NCBI RefSeq assembly: GCF_007752935.1
Contig: NZ_CP036319.1
Coordinates: 6,242,501-6,306,500, forward strand
Direction: 5' to 3'
DNA length: 64,000 nt
Source of the DNA: Crateriforma conspicua
Lineage (GTDB): Bacteria > Planctomycetota > Planctomycetia > Pirellulales > Pirellulaceae
Shown here in pieces: positions 9,101 to 17,642 of the stretch. A program made the translations under genes and the position numbers. Each line of letters opens with the position of its first letter. Positions within the stretch are counted from its first letter, which is position 1. Below the pieces are notes generated by a model, which saw only the letters and a program-made list of their open reading frames with translations, ran no database searches and had not been told where the DNA came from.

Positions 9101-12100
9101 CCGACGCGGACTTCGGCAATGTCGATTCCCATCATCCGCTGTCGCTGAATCAGATGCTGCGCGACACCAGTCTCGACGGCCATCACCAAGTAGCGACGTC
9201 GCCCATTCATGGAAATGCCATCGGACCGTTCCGTGTCCGGTGTTTGCCATTGGTACCGATACAGCAGATCGGATACGCCCTTGGATTCGGCGACGCCCGA
9301 AGCATTTCGGCTTTCGAAATCCTCAATCACGGCAACCAGTTGGCCGAACGAATCCCAGATCGTCAGTTCGCAAAGCATGCGATAGGCATCTTTGGACACG
9401 ATCCGCGCGTGAACGGTCAATTCCGACAACCCGACATCCGACTGGGTTGCGTCCGGCAAATTCCACTGAACCCGACCCATCCGGCTGGGAAGATAAAGGT
9501 CTCCGACGTGGTGATCAAAATCTTGATCCGCGACCACCATGGCGTGGAAACAAGCGTCTAGTAACGCCGGATGCACGACGTAATCACCGGCCTGTGACAG
9601 CAGGTCATCTGGCAAGCAAACTTCAACGACGGCCTCATGTGACCGGCGACGGCCATGACGCACACCTTGGAACATCGCCCCATATTCCAGGCCCAGCCTG
9701 CTGCAATAGCGATAGCAGCGGGACTGAGTCACCGTTTCATCACAGCGATCCCAAACGGATTGAAAGTCTTGCTTGGATGAGGCGGGACGATCGTCATCGC
9801 TGACCCCCACCGTGGCAACCGATTGCCAGGGTTCCGTTGCGCTGGCACGGGAATAGAAGTTCAACCGACTTTCACGCGAATCGAAATCGACCGCTGTCCA
9901 TTGCGGATGCTCGGCGTCCAGCACCATCGGCCGCAACAGACGAACATCCTTCAGACGTACAGCCTGCTCAGCCCCCTGTTGGCGGATCGCCGAAAGAGCA
10001 CTTTCGATCATCGCCGCCGCCGGATACAGAACCGATTGCCGCACCCGGTGGTCGCCCAGGTAGGAATGTGTCTTCAACGACAGACGATTCTGCCACCTCG
10101 GCTCCGGTGCATCGACCAGATCTCCAAGTAGCGGATGATAGTCTTCCGGCAACCGAGTCTTTTTCGACTCATGCGATTCGTACCAGCAGTCTTCCTTTTG
10201 CATGACGTACCGCGGCAACTTGGCCCACGTCGTCTTGGAAGGAATAATCGCGTCCCAATCGATCGCCGCATCGACCGCGTACAGTTGGCAAAACGCACGC
10301 CGCATCGTATCGACTTCGTCTTCATCACGTCGCAATGATGCGACGGTGTGGATCTTTGACTTGCGCTGCGAAGCGCATTCATTGATCATGTAAGACAGCA
10401 CAGGGTGTGGCCCGAGTTCCAGCGCCACTTCGACGCCCTGATCAACCACAACATCAATCGCATCGGCAAACAGAACGCTTTGACGGACGTTTTGCCACCA
10501 GTATTCTGCATCCAGTTCGGGTCCCTGCACGAGCTTGCCGGTGACGGTGGAAACCATTGGCAGCGACGGCGTCTTTGGCTGAATCGACGCTAGGGATTCC
10601 AGCAATTCGTCGCGCACCGGGTCCATTTGTGGGCTATGGAACGCGTATTCGACCGCCAGTCGACGTACGAACCGCCCGGCACGTTCCAACTGACAAGCCA
10701 ACGACTCGACGGCGTCATCGTCGCCCGAAATCGTCACGCTTTCGGGTCCATTCACAGCCGCCAACGCAAGACGATCATGTTGCCCGGCAATACGGTCGGC
10801 CGCTTCGTCGGCACTGATTCCAGCGGCAATCATGCTGCCGCGCGACGTTGCCAAATCCATGGTCCGCCCGCGGTGAAACGCCACACGACAGGCATCGTTA
10901 AATGACAGGCCACCGCAAAGGTAAGCCGCAGCAATCTCGCCGACGCTGTGGCCAACCAAAACTGACGGTCGGACCCCCAACGTTTCCCACTGTGATGCCA
11001 GCGCCACTTGGATCGCGAACAAAGCGGGCTGAGCAATCTTGGTTTCATTCAATCGTGAATCGGCTTCGTCGCGATGAAGCTCTTCCAAGAGCGACCATTC
11101 GCCGTGACGCCCGATCTGCTGATCGCATTGCTGTAGTTTCTTGGCGAAAGCTCCGCCGGCGGCATACAAACGGCGGCCCATCGCCCAGTGCTGGGCCCCC
11201 TGACCACAACAGGCAAACAAAATCCCGGCCTGCCGACCGGTTCGGCTGATCGAACGCTGTGCGTCAGTCGTATCGACCGGGCCGCGCGATAGTTCGGTCG
11301 CCCAGCGATTCGTATCGCAACCGAAAACAACATGACGGTGACGCAAATGATTGCGATGGTGTACCGACGTGGCCAATACGGCGTCCATTTGGCATGACGC
11401 GCCGTCTTGGATCAAGAATTGTCCCCACCGGTCCATGTTTTCGGCCAAGGACACCGGTGATTGTCCGGAAATGGGCAACGGAACTCCCAGCTGGCCAAAC
11501 TCCGATGCATTGACCTGTTGCTGACCAGGGTCCTTCGCTATGTGGTGCGATTCGCCAACGTCAAAGTCTTCGATAACCACGTGTGCGTTGGCACCGCCGT
11601 ACCCAAATCCATTGATGCCGGCAATCCGTCGTCCTTCAATGGTCGGCCAATCTTGATTCTCCAACGGCAAACGCAATTGTCCGTCGGCTAAATCAATGGC
11701 TGGATTCAAACTGCGGAAGTTCAGCAGCTTGGGAATCGTTCGGTGACGCATCGACAGCGCGACCTTAATGATGCTTGCGATCCCCGCACCGGCTTCCAAG
11801 TGGCCGATGTTGGTCTTCACACTGCCGACATAACAGGGGTGTTTTCGCGCAGAATGACGACCAATAACCCCAGCAATTGCGGCAGCTTCGATGGGGTCGC
11901 CGACCGCGGTTCCCGTTCCGTGGGCTTCGACATAGCCGACCAACCCCGGATCGATTCCCGATTTCCGATAGGCGTGCCGCATCAAATTCATTTGCGCCTG
12001 CTGACTTGGCACGGTCATGCCATCGGTATGCCCGTCTTGATTCAGCGCGGTGGATCGAATGACACAATAGACCTGGTCACCGTCGCGCAGTGCATCATCC

Positions 12101-12888
12101 AAAGGCTTCAGCATCACCATGCCGGCACCCTCGCTGCGGACGTAACCGTCGGCGGATGCATCAAATGTTTTGCACCGGCCGTCGCTGGACAACACACCCA
12201 ATTGGCTAAATGCGATATAGAAATCGGGCAGCAGAAGCGCATTGACGCCACCGACCAATGCCGAATCGGCTTGTCCGTCCCACATCGCCTGACAGGCCAA
12301 ATGCAGCGCCACTAAGGACGACGAACAGGCCGTATCCACGGCGACACTGGGTCCACGCAAGTCGAAACAATAGCTGACCCGGTTGGCGGCGATGCTGCTG
12401 GACGCGCCGGTATTGCTGTAGGGACCGAGTACGGATCGATCGTGAAAGCTAAGTCCCGCGACGGCGTAATCAATGCTGCTGATCCCAACGAAGACCGCCG
12501 TTCTTGAACCGGCCATCGATTCGATTGGTTGTCCGGCGTCTTCCATCGCCTGCCATGCAGCCTGCAGCAACAGTCGCTGTTGCGGGTCCATTGCGGCGGC
12601 TTCGCGCGGCGAGATGCCGAACAGTTGCGGGTCGAACTCTCGAATCCCGTCGACAAAGCCTCCCCACCGACTTTGTGTTTTCCCGGGCACCGATTCGCCG
12701 GACTGAAAAAACTTTCTCAGGTTCCAACGATCCGACGGAGTGGACGAAATTGCATCACGCCCCTGGGACAACAACTGCCAGAACAACTCCGGATCATTCG
12801 CACCGCCGGGAAAACGGCATCCCAGTCCGACCACCGCGATGGCGGGCGGGCCGAGAGTGTTCGATGTAGATGGGCTGAAATCAATCAC
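6172..12888 (-). CDS. Type I polyketide synthase, fully reducing: KS-AT-DH-ER-KR-ACP
   Basis: The protein has 2238 residues. KS (about 13-445): Cys188 in 'DTACSSS', His323 in 'EAHGTGT', His363 in 'NIGHLEAG'. AT (about 555-860): Ser648 in 'GHSVGE'; 'YAFH' at 748-751 is closer to malonyl- than methylmalonyl-type. DH (about 915-1200): His947 in 'GDHRVRQSVLYP', with Gln where the usual motif has Gly, and Asp1111 in 'LLDACFH'. A KR structural half follows (about 1210-1440). ER (about 1460-1780): 'HSASGGVGLA'. KR (about 1810-2050): 'GGLGGFG' and Tyr1964. ACP: Ser2123 in 'LGLDSLMA'. All reductive domains look intact, so a saturated chain is expected. There is no loading module; one module could act iteratively. 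The C-terminal tail after the ACP is acidic with a helical 'SEEELDQWL', possibly a docking element for the coupled NRPS. Confidence 0.96.
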   Translation of the reverse strand: MIDFSPSTSNTLGPPAIAVVGLGCRFPGGANDPELFWQLLSQGRDAISSTPSDRWNLRKFFQSGESVPGKTQSRWGGFVDGIREFDPQLFGISPREAAAMDPQQRLLLQAAWQAMEDAGQPIESMAGSRTAVFVGISSIDYAVAGLSFHDRSVLGPYSNTGASSSIAANRVSYCFDLRGPSVAVDTACSSSLVALHLACQAMWDGQADSALVGGVNALLLPDFYIAFSQLGVLSSDGRCKTFDASADGYVRSEGAGMVMLKPLDDALRDGDQVYCVIRSTALNQDGHTDGMTVPSQQAQMNLMRHAYRKSGIDPGLVGYVEAHGTGTAVGDPIEAAAIAGVIGRHSARKHPCYVGSVKTNIGHLEAGAGIASIIKVALSMRHRTIPKLLNFRSLNPAIDLADGQLRLPLENQDWPTIEGRRIAGINGFGYGGANAHVVIEDFDVGESHHIAKDPGQQQVNASEFGQLGVPLPISGQSPVSLAENMDRWGQFLIQDGASCQMDAVLATSVHHRNHLRHRHVVFGCDTNRWATELSRGPVDTTDAQRSISRTGRQAGILFACCGQGAQHWAMGRRLYAAGGAFAKKLQQCDQQIGRHGEWSLLEELHRDEADSRLNETKIAQPALFAIQVALASQWETLGVRPSVLVGHSVGEIAAAYLCGGLSFNDACRVAFHRGRTMDLATSRGSMIAAGISADEAADRIAGQHDRLALAAVNGPESVTISGDDDAVESLACQLERAGRFVRRLAVEYAFHSPQMDPVRDELLESLASIQPKTPSLPMVSTVTGKLVQGPELDAEYWWQNVRQSVLFADAIDVVVDQGVEVALELGPHPVLSYMINECASQRKSKIHTVASLRRDEDEVDTMRRAFCQLYAVDAAIDWDAIIPSKTTWAKLPRYVMQKEDCWYESHESKKTRLPEDYHPLLGDLVDAPEPRWQNRLSLKTHSYLGDHRVRQSVLYPAAAMIESALSAIRQQGAEQAVRLKDVRLLRPMVLDAEHPQWTAVDFDSRESRLNFYSRASATEPWQSVATVGVSDDDRPASSKQDFQSVWDRCDETVTQSRCYRYCSRLGLEYGAMFQGVRHGRRRSHEAVVEVCLPDDLLSQAGDYVVHPALLDACFHAMVVADQDFDHHVGDLYLPSRMGRVQWNLPDATQSDVGLSELTVHARIVSKDAYRMLCELTIWDSFGQLVAVIEDFESRNASGVAESKGVSDLLYRYQWQTPDTERSDGISMNGRRRYLVMAVETGVAQHLIQRQRMMGIDIAEVRVGQTFSRNQSCWTIDPCVPEHWDRLLDEVGIESISDVLHLWATGLPKNHEIQEVHAVRQTTSVSTESLVLFAQAWDRRPEHADTAKRAVSETIKPRLTIVTTGAQSTDDEPEDVQFCQTPTIGLGRVLISEFGSMSTRLVDLSIEDETLATEQLVKELTTDDEEDEVMYRGTRRFVRRYVPHTSLPLPNSAKGSRRSRLALGKTVGIGDLHYVAQYPAELGDGDVEIEVLATGLNFSDVMKALDLYPGLPDGPVVLGAECCGRVTRVGSLVGEFQVGDTVVAIAKGSFATHAVVDQRLVARKPQATTPEQAACLPIAFLTAKYAIEHCARLHRGESLLVHSASGGVGLAAIQLAKQLGIHVHATAGNPQKRDHVRRLGVASVSDSRSLQFADDVRRATDGFGVDAVLNSLPGEAIRQGLGLLKTGGRFLEIGKRDIYGDQVLNLTPFRNNLAFFAIDLDQLFTEQPEMMGQMLRDLMPQFDDGTLQPLPTKSFKANETREAFRWMQKAKHIGKVAISYEDAPGDVFPDQGVASESSATSANDLSLFNSDRTYWIAGGLGGFGMELARWMAGHGAGHLVLGGRSGKLSDEQVDQIDAIRAAGATVTHIPTDITDPVQVRRTMERIRDELPPLAGIFHTAMVLKDRLLIDLDASTLNEVLNPKILGGWNLHKASLDRELVPQAIDHFVLFSSLSSIFGHAGQANYSAANAALDGLAMHRRCKGLPALVINWGHVGGAGYLAQRQELGDRLERQGVLRFSIDEAMRSLEELIRSDSIQCSVLKMDWSLWRGLGLTDNVSPRFAHLIRHESGAADVFDAGALRQVDMVERQSKITDQLRSKLNGLLGLRSDQWDADRSLLELGLDSLMAVELRNWIESRFEIVMPISDLMSDANLCRITASVDRQLMQTPVTESSDEADHQSLVADSATSDVDQVSPDDVDQMSEEELDQWLSRVGAEGVQQAIMDESSVDETHPGSTETL

Positions 12889-13017
12889 GTTTGACCGGGG
12901 ATAACCGAGAACCAGGCCCCACAGACAGTTCAGCGAGCGTCGAGTCGTCAGAGGGACAGAAAATTTATGAATTATGGCTCACCCTAGGCGCCTGGCAAAC
13001 CACAACGGCCACGCAGA

Positions 13018-14145
13018 CTAGGCAAGATCGCGAAAAGCGTCCGTGGGCATCAGTCGTGCCGCCCGCACCGCCGGCAAAAGCGCTCCGATCACTCCAATCC
13101 CGATCCCGATCACCGATCCCTGGAACATGACCACGGGCCGAATGGATGGATTCAGCACCCCCGCAACTGCCGGCGAACGACTCATCAACCACGTCAGGAC
13201 CACAGCACATGCGATGCCCGACAGCGTGGACGCCACCGCCAGCAAGCAAGATTCCCCCAAAATCATTGCCACCACGCGACGACGCGACCAACCAATCGCT
13301 CTCAAGATTCCGATCTCGCCGGTTCGCTCGACGACGCTGGTCATCATCGTGTTCAACGTCCCCACCGCACCGATCAAGATCGCGATCATGGACGTCATCC
13401 ATGCCATCGCAGACGCGATTTGCATCCGCGTGTCGGTCGACACGAAATCCTCGGTCAGCAAAGGCAACAGCTTTGCATCCAAGGACTCAATCCGCCGGAC
13501 CACTTGCCCGGCTTGCTGCTGGGTCGACGTCGGATCGATCACCACGTTGACATACGTGACTTGATCCTCGCGGCCGGTCAACGCTTGCAACTGATCCAGC
13601 GGCAATACCATCGACCCGTTTTCCCAAGTGCTGCGACTCGTGAAAACGTCAGCGACCCGGTACGGATCATCGAACAGTAGGACCGTGTCGCCGGGCTGCG
13701 TCTCCAAGCGATCGGCCAGATTTTTTCCCAACCAGACCCGGCGGTCTTTGGATTGGTCATTGCCGGACGACTGGAATTGAAAGTTATCCATCATCCACGA
13801 ATCGGGTCGCAGCCCCATTGCCGGAATCCCGTACACGCCCTGTTGTTCCAGCGACAGCGTTTCCAACAACACGACCGCCGACTTTTGGACGCCCGGGACA
13901 TTTCCGATCCTGTCGGCGATCGATGCGTCCAATGAACTACTCAAGCGGTCCGCTGCCCCCTGTCGCGAAACCACGATGTCGACCGAATGGCTGCGATAGA
14001 CGCCCGCGAACGATTCCTTGAATCCCGATGCGATGCCAAGCAACGCGACGACGCTGGCAATCGCCGTGGTCAATGCGGCCAACGTCAGCAGCGATCGAAA
14101 CGGACGGCGAAACAGGTTTTTCGCGATCAGGGATGTGAACCGCAC
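13018..14145 (-). CDS. FtsX/MacB-type ABC transporter permease
   Basis: This is a 375-residue permease with one N-terminal membrane helix ('LLTLAALTTAIASVVALLG'), a periplasmic MacB-PCD-like domain of about 200 residues, and three C-terminal helices. The FtsX hallmark 'ERTGEIGILRAIGWSRRRV' precedes the third helix. I chose the GTG at 14145 because AAAGGA lies about 10 bases upstream and the family's 'SLIAKNLFRRPFRSLLT' start follows at once; an upstream ATG at 14307 would add 54 non-family residues. It has no ATPase domain, unlike E. coli MacB. It is upstream of and on the same strand as the PKS, 129 bases away, so it may head the biosynthetic transcript and, with the ATPase at 1277-1981, export the product or insert it in the outer membrane. 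Confidence 0.9.
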   Translation of the reverse strand: MRFTSLIAKNLFRRPFRSLLTLAALTTAIASVVALLGIASGFKESFAGVYRSHSVDIVVSRQGAADRLSSSLDASIADRIGNVPGVQKSAVVLLETLSLEQQGVYGIPAMGLRPDSWMMDNFQFQSSGNDQSKDRRVWLGKNLADRLETQPGDTVLLFDDPYRVADVFTSRSTWENGSMVLPLDQLQALTGREDQVTYVNVVIDPTSTQQQAGQVVRRIESLDAKLLPLLTEDFVSTDTRMQIASAMAWMTSMIAILIGAVGTLNTMMTSVVERTGEIGILRAIGWSRRRVVAMILGESCLLAVASTLSGIACAVVLTWLMSRSPAVAGVLNPSIRPVVMFQGSVIGIGIGVIGALLPAVRAARLMPTDAFRDLA

Positions 14146-14335
14146 GGGTCGGCTTTCCTTTGGTAAGACTTCAACTTTTTCGACAAAGATCCGGTCGCCC
14201 CGATCAATCCACTTTAGCCGGGGAACCCCCTTCGATCGGTCCGATTTGAACGACGGTATCGGATTTCGCGAAAAAGCCCACCATGCGGACATCCACATCA
14301 CCGACATTGGTTTTCCGTTCGCCCCGTCACGATAG

Positions 14336-15460
14336 ATGCGTCAATTCCGTGTTCTTACTTGCTTGCTGATTCTTCTGTTCGGTGGTTGCATGCACCGACC
14401 GTTTCCGGTCGCGATGCGCGGCATGATCGGCGGACGCATGCAAATGGACGGGAACATGAACGTCAGCGGCCGAACCGCGGTCGATGGCACGATGACTATG
14501 AACGGTGATCTGGTGACCAAGGTGAAGGCGGACAATACAGCGTCGGCACTTTCATCGGTCGTCGTCCAGGGATCGTCGGATTCACGGACCACAAAAATCG
14601 CAGTGATCGAACTGGATGGATTACTGGTCAATCGAAACTTGGGCGGCGTCGGGTCACTGGCGGAAAACCCCGTGGCGCTCTTTCGCGAAAAGATCCGCCA
14701 TCTGGAACAAGATCCGACCGTCGATGCGGTGGTTTTGCGAATCGATTCACCTGGTGGCGGTGTGACCGCTGCGGAAATGATCGGTCACGACCTGCATCGC
14801 TTTCGCCAACGCACCGGTATTCCGGTCGTCGCCTGCTTGATGACTCATGGTGCCGGCGCCGCCTATTACGTCGCCACCCACTGCGACGCCGTTATTGCTC
14901 ATGGCACGTCCGTCGTCGGTGGGATCGGCGTGATCTTGAATCTGTACAACATGGAAGACGCACTCGGTCAGTACAACATCATTGCGATTCCCGTGAAATC
15001 AGGATCACAGATTGATGCGGGATCCCCGGTACGAACGATGTCTGAAGATGAACGAGCAACGCTGCAGCAAATGGCCGACTCGTTTCATCAGATGTTTGTC
15101 GATCAAGTCAAACAAGCGCGCCCCGCGTTGGCCGGTCCCTCTGGCGGAACTGTCGACGACTGGTTCGACGGTCGCGTCGTGACTGGGTCCCAAGCCGCTC
15201 AAGCGGGACTTGTCGACCAGACCGGATTCATCGACGACGCGATCACGATGGCCGGTGATTTGGCGGGCATCGACACCGATGCATGTTCGGTCATCATGCT
15301 CCGGCGGGACAACGACCGCGCGTTCACGCCGCTGGACATCACCCCCGTGCGATCGCAGATCGGATCCATACTGCCGATTCAAGTCCCCGGGCTGGACCGC
15401 AGCGAACTGCCGACCTTCATGTACCTTTGGCAGATCGAGCCGAAGTTCTCCCATCCCTAG
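14336..15460 (+). CDS. SppA-like (peptidase S49 family) lipoprotein, probably catalytically inactive
   Basis: This 374-residue protein has a signal sequence ending in a lipobox ('LLFGGC', Cys18), a spacer rich in Met, Gly and Thr, and an S49/ClpP-fold domain from about residue 85. Family landmarks are present: 'VVLRIDSPGGGVTAAE', 'VVGGIGVI' and the 'MSEDERATLQQ' helix. Compared with Bacillus SppA, the serine nucleophile region (AASGGYY) reads 'GAGAAYY', placing Gly174 at the catalytic Ser, and the general-base region (KSGAHKD) reads 'KSGSQID', placing Ile226 at the catalytic Lys. Both dyad residues therefore seem lost, although the fold is otherwise well kept. It is divergent from the permease gene. 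It may be a scaffold or chaperone-like pseudoprotease; the substitutions rest on my alignment by eye. Confidence 0.85.
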   Translation: MRQFRVLTCLLILLFGGCMHRPFPVAMRGMIGGRMQMDGNMNVSGRTAVDGTMTMNGDLVTKVKADNTASALSSVVVQGSSDSRTTKIAVIELDGLLVNRNLGGVGSLAENPVALFREKIRHLEQDPTVDAVVLRIDSPGGGVTAAEMIGHDLHRFRQRTGIPVVACLMTHGAGAAYYVATHCDAVIAHGTSVVGGIGVILNLYNMEDALGQYNIIAIPVKSGSQIDAGSPVRTMSEDERATLQQMADSFHQMFVDQVKQARPALAGPSGGTVDDWFDGRVVTGSQAAQAGLVDQTGFIDDAITMAGDLAGIDTDACSVIMLRRDNDRAFTPLDITPVRSQIGSILPIQVPGLDRSELPTFMYLWQIEPKFSHP

Positions 15461-15485
15461 GCATCTGCCACGCTCAGGTCCCGCA

Positions 15486-16361
15486 TCACTTCTTGGACAT
15501 TTGACGGCGAAACTTTCGCGCCGCCTCTTGGATCAGAAGCGGGAACTTGCTGCGCAAGAAGTTGCTTCCGCCGAACCAGCCTTCGGGCTCGAACAACAAA
15601 AACCTTCCTTCCACCAAGCAAGCGTCCACGGGCTGGTCTTCTAACGTCGCCAAGGACAACAACTGCAAATAGCCACCGGCACCACGATAGGGCTTCGGAT
15701 CGCCTGCCACTCGTTTGCCAACCGCATTGCGTTGCACGGGCGTCCAAACAGAAGCGTATGGCGACGCCGAATCAACGGACTTCAATCGCCAAACCATCAG
15801 GTAGGCGTCATCGGTAGAAATCGATTCCGCTTCGATGATCCCACTGACGACGACTTGATTCATCAGTGGCACTTTGGCCAAACCATAGTGCCGCCGTAGC
15901 AACGCATCGATTCCAGCCTTGGATAACGCCTCAGGCTCCAGATCGACAAAGTCTGCATCAGAATCGTCTGCATCAACGTCGCTAAACAAGTCACGCATCA
16001 GATCGCGGTCACGCAGCGTCACCAAAGGAACATGCACGACGAAACGAAAGTGAACGTGATGACCGATACGCTGTCCCGATCCGTCCTTAACGTAATCCAG
16101 ATCCATCCAAACCGGTGCGACGACCGAATCACGCACCATTCGATCCCAAGACAGACGACCAGCCAGCGTGTCCACGTGCGGCGGCGTCTCCCAGTCCAAA
16201 GGATTTGGAACTGGATGCAATGAACCGTCGCCAAATTCAATTCCGGGATCGATCAATTGATCGATCAGCCCGTCATCGCCCAGGGCAACATTGCCATCGA
16301 TGCCGACGATACAGCCCAACAAAAGACTGATTACGACCCAAAGACGTGCCAAAGCGTTCAT
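15486..16361 (-). CDS. Secreted protein of unknown function
   Basis: The protein is about 291 residues and starts with a clear signal peptide ('LWVVISLLLGCIVG' then a likely cleavage after VALG). The ATG at 16361 overlaps the stop of the upstream DUF2817 gene in ATGA, which fixes the start and suggests translational coupling; the frame stays open upstream but inside the DUF2817 gene. The mature protein has an Asp-rich insert ('DVDADDSDADFVDLEP') and otherwise looks like a globular alpha/beta domain with no recognised motif. I cannot name a family. Coupling to an M14-like peptidase suggests that the two act together or are needed in fixed ratio. Confidence 0.75.
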   Translation of the reverse strand: MNALARLWVVISLLLGCIVGIDGNVALGDDGLIDQLIDPGIEFGDGSLHPVPNPLDWETPPHVDTLAGRLSWDRMVRDSVVAPVWMDLDYVKDGSGQRIGHHVHFRFVVHVPLVTLRDRDLMRDLFSDVDADDSDADFVDLEPEALSKAGIDALLRRHYGLAKVPLMNQVVVSGIIEAESISTDDAYLMVWRLKSVDSASPYASVWTPVQRNAVGKRVAGDPKPYRGAGGYLQLLSLATLEDQPVDACLVEGRFLLFEPEGWFGGSNFLRSKFPLLIQEAARKFRRQMSKK

Positions 16362-17461
16362 TCGTAATTGTTGTTCCATTGTTGAATGCATTGGTGAACG
16401 ATCCGAACCCCTTCGCCAACGGAGTACGATCGCCAATCCGGTGACTCGGGAAAAAACGCTTCTTTCAGCCGTCGTTTGGCCCCCGCATACCTGGCGTCGG
16501 TGGTCTGGATCTTGCCCGCCAGATGCAAATGATGGCACGCATTTTCGTCGCTCAGTGCCTTCAGCACTTTGGTCGAAGAATACGTTCCGAATTCCGCACA
16601 GGCGTACAAATAATCGCCCCCGACAGCGTGCCGACACCAGTTTCCAAAATCACCGCGCGGATGATAGGCCTTTTCCCCCATGTCTTCGGTCACCGTCGAC
16701 GGATCGAACAAACGGGTCAGCCAGCGACGATGCCTGGGTGTGAATTGCCCCGACGGTAACAGAACCCAAGATTTCCAGGGGCCCAATCCAGTGTGGAAAT
16801 CCATGTGCACCACCCGGCCAGCCGCGTCCAAACATTCCGCCAATACGCGTCGAATCAATTCGTGCTGAACGGCCGGCCCTTTACCACCAAAAAACAATCC
16901 CTGCGGGAATTCGTATTGCCCCGATGCAATCGCTTGACGCAACGCCGTTTTGGAATGAATCGCAATCAACCATGCGGCTCGCAACTGAAACAGGACATTG
17001 GACATCGGTTCGACTGGATTGATGATCGAATCTAGTTTTGGGTATAGCGATGCGGCCCCACTGTACGGTTCATCGTCCACCATAAAGTTGCGATTCAAGT
17101 CTCGGTTTTGTGGATCAAACCGACGCAGATTGGCAAAGCCCCATGGATTGACCGCGTGGATCAACACGACTTTGACATCTTGGGGAAACCCGTCCCGCGT
17201 CCAGTCGGCCAACAACCTTGCCTGCACCGCGGACCCCAAGAATCCTTCGACGCCGTGCACGCCGCTGGTCACCAACATGACCTGATCGGAGTCAAGCGAT
17301 CCACCGACGGCAACATCAATGGTCAACAGGTCGCCGGCCTGTTCGTTCTGGCGAACGCGATAACTGACCGGACGGATTCCGGCGCGAGTCGCAAGTTCAC
17401 AGAATCGATCACGTGCTTCGAAGTAGTCGTCGGAAACAGCGTCGTCGGGCGGCACGCTCAT
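16358..17461 (-). CDS. DUF2817 / M14-like zinc carboxypeptidase family protein
   Basis: The 367-residue protein carries the zinc-peptidase pattern of the DUF2817 branch of M14: 'SGVHGVEGFLGS' (HxxE zinc ligands), 'NRDLNRNF' (substrate-binding Arg) and 'HMDFHTGLG' with a further His. A late Glu ('ACAEFGTYSS') is a candidate for the general base. I chose the ATG at 17461 because AAGG lies about 9 bases upstream; a TTG three codons earlier is also possible. No signal peptide is visible, so a cytoplasmic role in trimming peptides or amides is likely. The stop overlaps the start of the secreted unknown at 15486-16361. Confidence 0.88.
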   Translation of the reverse strand: MSVPPDDAVSDDYFEARDRFCELATRAGIRPVSYRVRQNEQAGDLLTIDVAVGGSLDSDQVMLVTSGVHGVEGFLGSAVQARLLADWTRDGFPQDVKVVLIHAVNPWGFANLRRFDPQNRDLNRNFMVDDEPYSGAASLYPKLDSIINPVEPMSNVLFQLRAAWLIAIHSKTALRQAIASGQYEFPQGLFFGGKGPAVQHELIRRVLAECLDAAGRVVHMDFHTGLGPWKSWVLLPSGQFTPRHRRWLTRLFDPSTVTEDMGEKAYHPRGDFGNWCRHAVGGDYLYACAEFGTYSSTKVLKALSDENACHHLHLAGKIQTTDARYAGAKRRLKEAFFPESPDWRSYSVGEGVRIVHQCIQQWNNNYE

Positions 17462-17642
17462 GCGAGACAACCTTGGAGATACACGGATGGAAGTTTCTTC
17501 AGTTCTTCACGGCAAAGACCGGATCATGTTCATCCACAGCGGTCAAAATTGGTGACACCAACAGCACAATGGTCCGCTGAGGTGCAGTGTCGGATCCGCA
17601 ATCAAAAGGCCGCAAGGCTGGCATGACGCAAAGGCCTTTCCG

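Noticed and set aside
6172-12888. A methyltransferase domain in the PKS between DH and ER
   Set aside because: Residues 1210-1440 lack SAM-binding motifs and fit the structural half of the KR domain, which normally sits before ER.
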